A stretch of DNA of 49,191 nt, from positions 1 through 49,191 of the forward strand of contig DATFYM010000039.1 of NCBI GenBank assembly GCA_035315065.1. Direction: 5' to 3'. The DNA comes from DATFYM01 sp035315065. Its GTDB lineage: Bacteria > Acidobacteriota > Terriglobia > UBA7540. A program made the position numbers and the translations under genes. The notes under the pieces were generated by a model. The model was not told the DNA's origin. It saw only the letters and a list, made by a program, of their open reading frames with translations, and made no database searches. Each line of letters begins with the position of its first letter. Position 1 is the first letter of the stretch. Below, in pieces: positions 32,888 to 41,500 of this stretch.

Positions 32888-33085
32888 CTACGCCGCCTTC
32901 GGCGGACGAACCTCACTGTGTGCTGCGACCGGCCTCGCCACTTCGTCCAACTGGGCGTCGATACGCTGGCGGAAGAAGAATTCCATGAGTTGGACCCTGG
33001 CCCGTAGACATTGAATGCGGGCCCAGCACACTACCACCCCACCCAGAAATCCCGTCACGCAGAAGGCTGCAAACCTTAAGCTCAT
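32888..33085 (-). CDS. 65-residue membrane protein, copy 1
   Basis: A 65-codon gene with a hydrophobic N-terminal helix (MSLRFAAFCVTGFLGGVVVCW) and a charged, probably coiled, second half (RIQCLRARVQLMEFFFRQRI). The product at 43881-44078 has the same length and shares M-L-FA, GFL-GV, CW, LR, LME and R-R-A positions. GGGAGA stands before the ATG. Both copies have a GTGAC-type palindrome about 60 bases upstream and the TTCAACA palindrome downstream, which argues for a real, conserved unit. I do not recognise the family. A role as a small membrane regulator or toxin is only a guess. Confidence 0.65.
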   Translation of the reverse strand: MSLRFAAFCVTGFLGGVVVCWARIQCLRARVQLMEFFFRQRIDAQLDEVARPVAAHSEVRPPKAA

Positions 33086-33144
33086 ACGTCTCCCTTTGGC
33101 GGCCCCAACTCTCCAAAGTTTCGCACACCCTCGGAGGGAGCGAT

Positions 33145-33158
33145 GTGACGAATGTCAC
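33145..33158. promoter_or_regulatory. Palindromic site upstream of the 65-codon gene (copy 1)
   Basis: GTGACGAATGTCAC, read on the gene strand as GTGACATTCGTCAC, lies 60 bases before the start codon at 33085. A second TTCGTCACT half-site follows it farther upstream (33165-33175). The copy-2 site at 43805 differs at one position. Likely a regulator-binding site. Confidence 0.5.
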
Positions 33159-33414
33159 TCACCAGAGTGACGAACTGCACAAGCGGTGGTACCCTCTGAT
33201 CGGTCAACTTATTCACTACTGAATTTAGGTTGCCTTTGGCTGCTTCTGCCTTCCAGCCCAAGATTGCGGTGTTCGCCCAACTCGGTTTTGCCGGCACTAA
33301 CGCTTGTCACCAATATCTCGCTTACACCAACTCTACCTTGTCAAAATTCTGGGCTTCTTCACGTTAAAGAACATACCTTTGTGCAAATAATTTAACCGAC
33401 CTTCAATTTTTTTC

Positions 33415-33443
33415 TTGACAAGTAAGTCACGGTGTCATATCTT
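33415..33443 (+). promoter_or_regulatory. Predicted sigma-70 promoter with a long leader toward the signalling genes
   Basis: TTGACA, a 17-base spacer and TATCTT fit the -35/-10 consensus well. The start would fall near 33450, about 280 bases before the GTG of the REC-PAS gene at 33728. The leader holds a hairpin repeat (33592-33707) and an unexplained 140-base segment (33450-33590). Confidence 0.5.
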
Positions 33444-33591
33444 ATAAGTGCGAGCGATTCCTCTCCCCAGGAGTCTCTCCGGTCGAAGCGCGCGTAGTGC
33501 AGCGCCCCCGGCTAAATTGTTTCTGAGTTTCCCCTTTTAAATCACAAACGACGGCCCTGCGCGATAGTGCGGTGGCGAAGGCTTGCTAACT

Positions 33592-33707
33592 AGCTGTCTG
33601 CCATCAGCCATCAGCGTTCAGGTGCAAAGTGGCCCCGGCATGTTCGCTGAAAGCTGATGGCTGACGGCTGATAGCCGAGGGCTTAGAAACTGGGAACTGA
33701 GAACTGT
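33592..33707. repeat. Hairpin repeat of CATCAGCC/GGCTGATG type
   Basis: GTCTGCCATCAGCCATCAGC is inverted downstream as GCTGATGGCTGACGGCTGAT, followed by GAACTGAGAACTGT units. It sits just before the ribosome site of the REC-PAS gene. Confidence 0.75.
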
Positions 33708-33727
33708 CTACGAAGGAGGAAAGGACT

Positions 33728-34498
33728 GTGAAAAAGGCAACGATTCTGGTGGTGGAAGACGAAAGCATTGTGGCTATGGACCTACAACACCGGCTGATCA
33801 GCATGGGGTACTCAGTCCCCGCGCTGGCCGCTTCAGGCCAGGACGGATTGAAGAAGGCGGCCGAGGTCCGCCCCGATCTGGTGCTGATGGACATTCGGCT
33901 AAGAGGCGGCATGGACGGCATCGAGGTGGCGGAGCAGATTCGCGACTTGCTCGATGTCCCTCCCGTTTACCTCACCGCCTACACCGACGAGGACACCTTG
34001 CGGCGGGCGAAGATCACGGAGCCTTTTGGCTACATCGTGAAGCCCTATGACGAGCGCACTCTCCGCAGCACCATCGAGATGGCTCTATACCGCTGCAAGA
34101 CCGAGCGGCAATTGAAGCAGAGCGAAGCCTGGCTGGAAGCCACTCTCCGCTGCGTCAGCGACGCCGTGATTGCCGCTGACCAGAATTCCGAAGTTGTCTT
34201 CATGAACTGGGCGGCGGAAACGCTCACCGGCCGGAAGCACGAAGCGGCGCTTGGCCTCAAGCTCTCGGAAGTGGTCCGATTCGAGGGCGGCGGAGAGCAA
34301 GTACGAGCCGAGGAGCTAATCGACGCAGTACGACAGAACTACGGCCAAGTGGCGTTGGCGAACCAAACCCTGGTCGCGGCTCAAGGCGTGGGAGTGCCTA
34401 TCGAAGGCAAGGTGGCGCCGATTCTGAATAAGCAGGGCGGGATCGGGGGAGTGATCGTGGCCATGCGGGCGACGAATCACAGCGGTTCAGCCCGTTAA
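33728..34498 (+). CDS. Response regulator with REC and PAS domains
   Basis: 256 residues from GTG 33728, preceded by GGAGGAAAGG. The REC domain (residues 1-125) has the acidic pair in VVEDESIV, the phospho-acceptor Asp in LVLMDIRLRGGMDG, the Thr in YLTAYTDEDT and the Lys in GYIVKPYDE. A PAS domain (about 130-250) begins SEAWLEATLRCVSDAVIAAD. There is no output helix-turn-helix or enzyme domain, so it probably passes signals by protein contact. The large kinase 55 bases downstream is a likely partner. Confidence 0.9.
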   Translation: MKKATILVVEDESIVAMDLQHRLISMGYSVPALAASGQDGLKKAAEVRPDLVLMDIRLRGGMDGIEVAEQIRDLLDVPPVYLTAYTDEDTLRRAKITEPFGYIVKPYDERTLRSTIEMALYRCKTERQLKQSEAWLEATLRCVSDAVIAADQNSEVVFMNWAAETLTGRKHEAALGLKLSEVVRFEGGGEQVRAEELIDAVRQNYGQVALANQTLVAAQGVGVPIEGKVAPILNKQGGIGGVIVAMRATNHSGSAR

Positions 34499-34552
34499 CG
34501 CGCGGACCGATGACATCACGGAGCGCGGAAGCGTCCGGATGAGGGAGCACCA

Positions 34553-37500
34553 ATGATGAACATGCTGAAGCACCTTCTTTTTTCTGAGGGTTTCATGCCG
34601 CACGGATTTTGCTATCTCTGGAATCCGAAACTGATCTGGCTGCACGTCGTATCGGACGGCTTGATCTTCGCGGCTTACCAGTCCATTCCTTTCACTCTGA
34701 TCTATTTCGCCCGTCGCCGCCGCGATTTGCCGTACCGCTGGATGTTCTGGTGCTTCGGGGCGTTCATTGTTTCGTGCGGCCTCACCCACGGCATGGAGAT
34801 CTGGACGCTCTGGCATGCTGACTATTGGCTCTCGGGAGCTGTTAAGGCCGTTACGGCTGTGGCTTCCGTCTTGACAGCGATCCTGCTGGTGAAACTGGTC
34901 CCGCAGGCCTTAGCGCTTCCAAGTCTCGGGGCGGCCGCGCCCGGGCCGGCCGCCGGGCGGCCCGGACGCTCAGCCTTCGGTGGTGGCCGGCCGTTGTGGC
35001 TGGCCTATGGCGTGGGGGTGGTGACCACGGCGGCTGTGCTCCTGGTGATTGAAGCCCTGGGGCCCGAAGCCAGCACCAATACGCCCGTGATTGTGTTCCT
35101 TATTCCGATCATCTTCAGCGCGTACCTCGGGGGACTGTTCCCTGGCCTCGTGTCGACAGCACTCGCCGTGTTGGTCACGGTCTACTTCATCCTGCCGCCT
35201 ACGCACAGTTGGAGCGTTTCCAGTCCCTCCGACAACGTCAAGTGGATTACGTTGATGGTGACAGGCGCGCTGATCAGCGTGATGAGCGAGGCGCTGCATC
35301 GCGCGGGAACAGAACGGGCTCGGGAACAAGAGCGTGGCCTGCTTCTTTCCACCGAGCGCAAGGTGCGAATCGGTTTTGCATTCCTGCTCACCTGCCTGAT
35401 CGCCATTGCGGCCGTGTCATACCCAACCGTGGTAAAGCTGCGCCAGGACACCGCCCGGGTCGAACACACTTACCAGGTGCTGGCCAGGTTGAGCACGCTG
35501 CTCTCCGCCGTCACCGACGCCGCAGACGGCGCGCGCGGCTACGTGCTCACGGGCCAGGACGAGGACCTGGAGTTCTACCAATCCGGGTTGCGAAACGCGA
35601 ACGGTGCGCTTCGCGAGTTGCGCCATCTTACAGCGGACAACGCGGTGCAGCAACGTCGCCTGGATGTGCTGGCGCCGCTCATCGCCGAACGGCTGGCGCT
35701 CTTGAGCCAACGCGTCGAACTGCGGCGCAACCTTGGTTTCGCGGCGGCTCAAGAGGCCATCATAAGCGGCGAAGGAAAGCAACTCAGCGACCGAGTCCGC
35801 GGCGTGATGGCCCAGATGGGGGCCACCGAGGAAGCCCTGCTCCGGGAACGGGAGGACCGGGCGCAACGCTCCAGTAACATGGCGAGGATGACTATCCTCG
35901 GCGGAAGCACGCTGGCCATTGTCCTCGTCACCGCCGCGCTCTTCCTCATTGGACAGGGATTTACGGCCAGCCGGCATGCGGAAGCGGCAGTGCAGGAAGC
36001 CAGGGCCCAGCTCGAGGAACGCGTGGCGAAGCGCACCGCTGAACTGGCGGAGGCCAACGAGCGGTTGCGACAGGAGCTCGCGGAGCGCCAGCGGGCGCAG
36101 GAGTCACTCCGCGAGAGCGAGGAGCACTTCCGCGCACTGGTGACGGCGACCTCGGATGCGGTGTATCGCATGAGCCCGGATTGGAGCGAGATGCGCCAGC
36201 TTCTTGGCCGGGGTTTTATCGCCGACACCGAGGCGCCAAGCCGCACCTGGCTTCAGGACTACATTCACCCGGATGAACAGTCGCGCGTTATGGCGGCCAT
36301 CCATCAAGCCATCCGGACCGAGAGCATATTTGAACTGGAGCACCGGGTCCTGCGCGTGGACGGCAGCGAGGGCTGGACGTTTTCGCGGGCGGTCCCGCTG
36401 AAGGATGCGAGCGGCCAAATCGTCGACTGGTTCGGCACCGCGACTGATATCACCGAGCGCAAGCAGATCGAGGAGGCGCGATCCCAACTCGCGGCCATCG
36501 TCGAGTCGTCTAACGACGCCATCGTCGGAAAGACCGTGGACGGGATTATCACGAGCTGGAACCGGAGCGCACAACAACTCTATGGCTTCAGTCCCGAAGA
36601 GGCGCTGGGCCAGCCGGTCTCCATCATCATTCCTCCGGAGCGTTCCGCCGAACTGGAAGAGATTCTGCACGCGATCCGCGATGAAGGGCGAGTCAAGCAC
36701 GTGGAGACCGTGCGGCTCAGGAAAGATGGCACCAGGGTCGACGTCTCCGTCACCGCCTCTCCCATCCGGGACGCCGAGGGCAAGGTCATAGGAGCTTCGA
36801 GCATTGTGCGTGACATTACCGAGCGCAAGCAGATTGAGGCGGCGCTCGCGAAGCGTGCGGAAGAGCTGGCACGTTCCAATGCCGAGCTGGAGCGATTCGC
36901 CTACGTCGCCTCCCACGATCTACAGGAGCCATTGCGCATGGTGGCGAGCTTCACCCAACTTCTGGCCAAACGTTATCGCGGCAAGCTCGATGGGGAGGCG
37001 GATGAGTTCATCGGCTATGCGGTGGACGGGGCGCGCCGCATGCAAGTCCTCATCAACGACCTGCTGACTTACTCGCGCGTTGGCACGCGCGGCAAAGACT
37101 TTAACCCTACAAACTGTGAGGCCGTCCTGGAGGTGGCGCTGGAGAACTTGAAGAACGCCATCGAGGAAACGGGCGCTGTTGTCTCCCATGATCCTTTGCC
37201 TACGGTGCGGGCCGACGAGACTCAACTGTTCCAGCTCATTCAGAACCTGGTCGGCAACGCTCTCAAGTTTCACGGCTCGGCCCCGCCTCGCGTCCACGTT
37301 TCGGCGCAAGAAGTGGATGGCGAGTGGCGCTTTTCCGTGCGAGATGACGGCATCGGAATCGACCCTCAACATGCCGAACGGATCTTCGTGATCTTTCAGC
37401 GCCTGCACACTGCGGCGGAATACCCAGGCACCGGCATCGGCCTCGCGATCGCAAAGAAAATCGTCGAGCGGCACGGAGGGCGCATCTGGGTGGAGTCTGA

Positions 37501-37555
37501 GCCCGGCCATGGAGCGACGTTCTATTTCACGTTGAAAACAGGGGGTAGGGAATAG
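34553..37555 (+). CDS. Histidine kinase with ethylene-receptor-like N-terminus, DUF4118, CHASE3 and two PAS domains
   Basis: 1000 residues. The first 110 form three membrane helices closely like the ethylene-binding domain of plant ETR1: PHGFCYLWNPKLIWLHVVSD, then AAYQSIPFTLIYF and FGAFIVSCGLTHGMEIWTLW. Residues D35, A41, Y42, I45, P46, I72, C75 and H79 correspond to ETR1 D25, A31, Y32, I35, P36, I62, C65 and H69 with a constant shift of ten; Cys65 and His69 bind the copper cofactor. Next come a DUF4118 (KdpD-like) membrane domain (about 145-260), a CHASE3 periplasmic sensor (about 268-445) flanked by helices, a coiled coil, two PAS domains (about 520-640 and 645-765), HisKA with H788 in ASHDLQEPLRM, and HATPase_c with the N, G1 (DDGIGIDP) and G2 (GTGIGLAIAKK) boxes. 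GGGAG precedes the ATG. Confidence 0.93.
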   Translation: MMNMLKHLLFSEGFMPHGFCYLWNPKLIWLHVVSDGLIFAAYQSIPFTLIYFARRRRDLPYRWMFWCFGAFIVSCGLTHGMEIWTLWHADYWLSGAVKAVTAVASVLTAILLVKLVPQALALPSLGAAAPGPAAGRPGRSAFGGGRPLWLAYGVGVVTTAAVLLVIEALGPEASTNTPVIVFLIPIIFSAYLGGLFPGLVSTALAVLVTVYFILPPTHSWSVSSPSDNVKWITLMVTGALISVMSEALHRAGTERAREQERGLLLSTERKVRIGFAFLLTCLIAIAAVSYPTVVKLRQDTARVEHTYQVLARLSTLLSAVTDAADGARGYVLTGQDEDLEFYQSGLRNANGALRELRHLTADNAVQQRRLDVLAPLIAERLALLSQRVELRRNLGFAAAQEAIISGEGKQLSDRVRGVMAQMGATEEALLREREDRAQRSSNMARMTILGGSTLAIVLVTAALFLIGQGFTASRHAEAAVQEARAQLEERVAKRTAELAEANERLRQELAERQRAQESLRESEEHFRALVTATSDAVYRMSPDWSEMRQLLGRGFIADTEAPSRTWLQDYIHPDEQSRVMAAIHQAIRTESIFELEHRVLRVDGSEGWTFSRAVPLKDASGQIVDWFGTATDITERKQIEEARSQLAAIVESSNDAIVGKTVDGIITSWNRSAQQLYGFSPEEALGQPVSIIIPPERSAELEEILHAIRDEGRVKHVETVRLRKDGTRVDVSVTASPIRDAEGKVIGASSIVRDITERKQIEAALAKRAEELARSNAELERFAYVASHDLQEPLRMVASFTQLLAKRYRGKLDGEADEFIGYAVDGARRMQVLINDLLTYSRVGTRGKDFNPTNCEAVLEVALENLKNAIEETGAVVSHDPLPTVRADETQLFQLIQNLVGNALKFHGSAPPRVHVSAQEVDGEWRFSVRDDGIGIDPQHAERIFVIFQRLHTAAEYPGTGIGLAIAKKIVERHGGRIWVESEPGHGATFYFTLKTGGRE

Positions 37556-37695
37556 GGAGTGGGGAATAGGGAGTAGTGAAGAACAGGGAATCAGAAATCA
37601 GAAACCAGAAATCAGAAAAAAGACGGTCTTCATTCTGATTTCTGCTTTCTGATTTCTGATTCTACTCCCTATTCCCTGTTCCTCCCTACTCCCTC
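37546..37695. repeat. Inverted repeat of GGGAATAGGGAGT and ATCAGAAATC units
   Basis: GAATAGGGAGTGGGGAATAG and AATCAGAAATCAGAAACCAG on the left are mirrored by CTGATTTCTGATTC and CTCCCTATTCCCTG on the right. It lies between the kinase and the small response regulator. Confidence 0.8.
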
Positions 37696-37711
37696 TTCAA
37701 AAAGGAGAGCC

Positions 37712-38161
37712 ATGACGAACGTTGATGAAGGAGTCCGACCCATTGAAATCCTGTTGGTAGAGGACAACCTGGGAGATATACGGCTTGCTCAGGAGGCGCT
37801 CAAGGAAGCCAAGGTATTTAACCGTCTGTTCGCCGTGACGGATGGTGAGGAGGCGCTTGCCTTCCTGCGGCGGGAAGGGCGTTACAGGGACGCGGTGCGA
37901 CCCGACCTCATCTTTCTCGATCTGAATCTGCCCAAGAAGGATGGCCGCGAGGTCCTGGCGGAAATCAAATCCGATCCTGACTTGATGCGCATCCCGGTGG
38001 TGATTCTCACCAGTTCTGGAGCCGAGGAAGACGTGCTGAAGACTTACAACCTCCACGCCAACTGTTATGTCTCGAAGCCGGTGGACCTGGAGAGGTTTAT
38101 TACCGTGGTGAAATCCATCGAGGATTTCTGGGTAAGTATCGTGAGGCTGCCGCCGAGGTAG
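37712..38161 (+). CDS. Single-domain response regulator, Rcp1-like
   Basis: 149 residues, one REC domain. EILLVEDNLGDIRLAQEAL holds the acidic pocket, LIFLDLNLPKKDGREVL the phospho-acceptor Asp, VVILTSSGAEED the Thr/Ser switch and YVSKPVDLERF the Lys. The insertion around AFLRREGRYRDAVRPD is typical of the Rcp1 subfamily, which pairs with phytochrome-like and related kinases. AAAGGAG precedes the ATG. Its position after a kinase whose catalytic part is of the phytochrome/CikA-like type (SHDLQEPLRM) makes it the likely phosphate acceptor (inference). Confidence 0.93.
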   Translation: MTNVDEGVRPIEILLVEDNLGDIRLAQEALKEAKVFNRLFAVTDGEEALAFLRREGRYRDAVRPDLIFLDLNLPKKDGREVLAEIKSDPDLMRIPVVILTSSGAEEDVLKTYNLHANCYVSKPVDLERFITVVKSIEDFWVSIVRLPPR

Positions 38162-38236
38162 GGGATAGTTGCGAGGGTTTAGGGGATAGGGATTAGGCAG
38201 AATGACCCAAGTCGCTAGGGTGCTGTGGCACTTAAT

Positions 38237-38498
38237 TCTTGACACCCCCTCACCCCCGGCCCCTCTCCCCCAAAGGGGCGAGGGGAGAAAAGGTTGAATT
38301 CCATGCCGTCCCCAAAGGGGGCGAGGGGAGAAAAGGTTGAATTCCATGCCGTCCCCAAAGGGGGCGAGGGGGGAAAAGGTTGAATTCCATGCCGTTCCTC
38401 AAGGGGCGAGGGAAGAGTGAATGCAAAGTATCGGAGTGAGTTTTCTCTCCCCTCGCCCCTTTGGGGGAGAGGGGCCGGGGGTGAGGGGGTGTCAAGAA
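38237..38498. repeat. 52-bp inverted repeat enclosing three 43-bp tandem units
   Basis: The outer arms begin TTCTTGACACCCCCTCACCC and end with the inverse GGGTGAGGGGGTGTCAAGAA, near-perfect over about 52 bases. Inside are three direct units starting AAAAGGTTGAATTCCATGCC at 38288, 38331 and 38374 (period 43), the third slightly diverged. There are no unique spacers between units, so this is not a CRISPR. No coding potential. Confidence 0.88.
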
Positions 38499-38566
38499 AT
38501 GGATGTTGCAGACACTAGCCCCTAGCCCCTGGCCCCTAGCCCCTCACTTTCGACTTTGGAGTTTCT

Positions 38567-41500
38567 ATGGAAACCAACGTTCTACTGATCGAAGACAACC
38601 CCGGGGATGCCCGGCTGATTCTCGAGATGCTCAAGGAAGCGGGTGGCGATGGGTTTGTCGTGCATCGTGTCGACCGCTTATCTACGGCGGTGGAGAACCT
38701 GAGCGCGCAAGCCGCAGATGCCGTGCTCCTGGATCTCGGTCTGCCGGACAGCCAGGGACTCGGCACTTTTTCCCGGATTCACTCCCAATTCTCGGAAATC
38801 CCTATCGTCGTATTGACGGTACTAAACAACGAAGCAGCGGGGATGCAGGCGGTCCGCGCTGGGGCACAAGACTATCTGGTGAAGGGAGTTATTTCAGGAA
38901 CGGCCCTCACCCGCGTATTGCGATACGGAATCGAGCGCAAACGGGCGGAGGAAGCGCTGCGAGTCTCGGAGCGGCGGTACCGGTTGCTCTTCGAGCACAA
39001 CATGGCGGCCGTGCTCCGGACTGTCGGCGACGGCCACATTGTAGATGCCAACGAGGCCTGCGCCCGTATGCTGGGATACGACTCGCGTGATGAACTCCTG
39101 AAGAAGCAGATGTGGGAACTCTGGTACCAGCCCGAAGACCGGCCCGCCTTCATCGCTCGTCTTCAGAAGGAACGCGCGCTCACCACTCTCGAACTTTGTT
39201 TTCGGCGAAAGGATGGGACCCCCGTCGTGGCACTGGCCAACATGACCTTCAATGGCGGGAAGACAACCGAAGCGCCCGTCATCGAAGCGACGTTGATTGA
39301 CATCACCGACCGCAAGCGGGCCGAGGACGCACTTTATCGAAATCAGCGCGTGCTGGCCCAGGCCGAGCGAATTGCGCACCTGGGCGCCTGGGAGATGGAG
39401 ATTTCGAATCGCGAGGACTTGAACCAGAATCGGCTGCACTGGTCTGATGAAACTTACCGGATCTTTGGTTATGAGCCGGGCGCGGTCGAGGCAACCAACC
39501 AACTCTTCTTCCACCACGTCCACCCGGACGACCGATTGCGTGTCATCGACGGCTTCTCAGAGGCGATCGCCCAGCAGAAGCCTTACGTCATCGAGCACCG
39601 CATCCAGCGCTGTGACGGCGCTGAGCGGGCCGTGATCGAGCACGCCGAGATCCTCAAGGACAGCCAGGGCCGCCCTGAGCGCGTTATCGGGACCGTTCAG
39701 GACATTACCGACCGGAAGCGGGCGGAAGAGGAGAGGAAACGACTGGTGACGGCCATCGAGCAGTGCGCCGAGACCATTGTTATTACCGACCCGAAGGGAA
39801 CGATCCAATACGTCAATCCTACGTTCACCAAGGTGTCTGGTTACAGTCGAGAAGAAGCGGTGGGTAGTAATCCTCGCCTGCTTAAGTCCGGCAAGCACGA
39901 TGCCAGCTTTTTCCAAAGTTTCTGGAACACCCTTCTCGCCGGGAATCCTTGGCACGGGGAGATGGTCAACCGGCGCAAAGACGGAAGTTTGTACACCGAT
40001 GAGCTGCACGTCGCCCCGGTGCGGGACGCACGAGGGGAGATTGTGCACTTCATCTCCAACCAGTTGGATGTCACCGAGCGCAAGCGGGCCGAGGAGGCCG
40101 AGGCCGAGGCCGAACTAAAGTATCGCGGACTATTTGAGCACATGTCCGAAGGCCTCGCGTATTGCCGGATGCTCTTCGAGAACGGCGAAGGGCAGGACTT
40201 CATTTATCTCACCGTCAACAAAGCGTTCGAAACCTTGACCGGCCTGAAGGATGTCGTCGGGAAAAGAGTGACCGCGGTGATTCCTGGCATTCGGGAGTCC
40301 AATCCGGGGCTGCTGGAGATCTATGCCAGGGTGGCCCTGACCGGGATACCCGAGAGGTTTGAGACGTTCGTCGATGCCTTGGGGATGTGGTTTTCCATCT
40401 CGGCCTACAGCCCGGAGAAGGAGTTTTTCGTCGCGATATTCGACGTGATTACCGAGCGCAAGCGGGCGGAAGAGGAAAGGAAGCGTCTGGTCACGGCCAT
40501 CGAGCAGTGCGCCGAGACCATTATTATCACCGACCTGAAGGGAACGATCCAGTGGGTCAATCCCACGTTCACGAAGGTGACTGGTTACAGTCGAGAAGAA
40601 GCGGTGGGTGCGAATCCTCGCCTGCTCAAATCCGGCAAGCACGATGCCAGCTTTTTCCAGAGTTTCTGGAACGCGCTTCTCACCGGGAAGCCTTGGCATG
40701 GGGAGATGATCAACCGGCGCAAAGACGGGAGTCTCTACACCGATGAGCTACGCGTCTCCCCGGTGCGAGACTCGCGGGGTGAGATTATCCACTTCATCTC
40801 CAACCAGTTGGATGTCACGGAGCACAAGCGTGCGGAAGCTGAGAACTTGCGCTTGGTGACGGCGATGGAGCAGGCGGCGGAAGGCATCGTGATCACCGAT
40901 CTCGAGCCGAGGATTCAATACGTCAACCCCGCCTTCACCAAGATTACCGGTTACAGCCGCGCCGAGGCCCTGGGCCAGAACCCGCGTCTCCTCAAGTCAG
41001 GGAAACATGGTCTGAGATTCTACAAAGAGATGTGGGGCACGATTCTATCTGGGGAAACATGGCATGGTGAGATATTCAACCGGCGCAAGGACGGCACCCT
41101 TTACACCGAGGAGATGACCATCACTCCGGTCCGAGACTCGCGCGGCGTCACCACCAATTTCATTGCCATCAAGGAGGACGTCACCGAGCGCAAGCGGGCG
41201 GAACAGGCATTGAATGCTTCAGAAACCCGCTACCGGCGCCTGTTTGAAGCGGCTCAGGACGGAGTGCTGCTCCTCGATTCGGAGACGGGAACCATCACCG
41301 ACGCTAATCCTTTCGTGCTGAAGCTGCTGGGATATTCGCGGGAGGAGCTTCTGGGAAAGAGGCTGTGGGACGTCGGTCCGTTCCGGGACGTGGCCGCGTC
41401 TCAGGACGCTTTTCGCAACTTGCAGAAGGCCGGGTATGTCCGTTACGAAGACTTGCCGCTCGAAACCAAAGGGGGCGATCGCATCGACGTCGAGTTCGTC

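Noticed and set aside
32601..33014. A 137-codon plus-strand frame
   Set aside because: It runs through the palindrome and the structured tract and overlaps the 65-codon gene on the other strand, which is the conserved one.
33450..33590. Possible known riboswitch in the leader before the REC-PAS gene
   Set aside because: No consensus core of a c-di-GMP, cobalamin or other common riboswitch could be recognised by eye; left as an unexplained leader.
38288..38416. Regular 43-base repeats that could suggest a CRISPR array
   Set aside because: The units are contiguous with no unique spacers, only three are present, they lie in the loop of a palindrome, and no cas gene is near.
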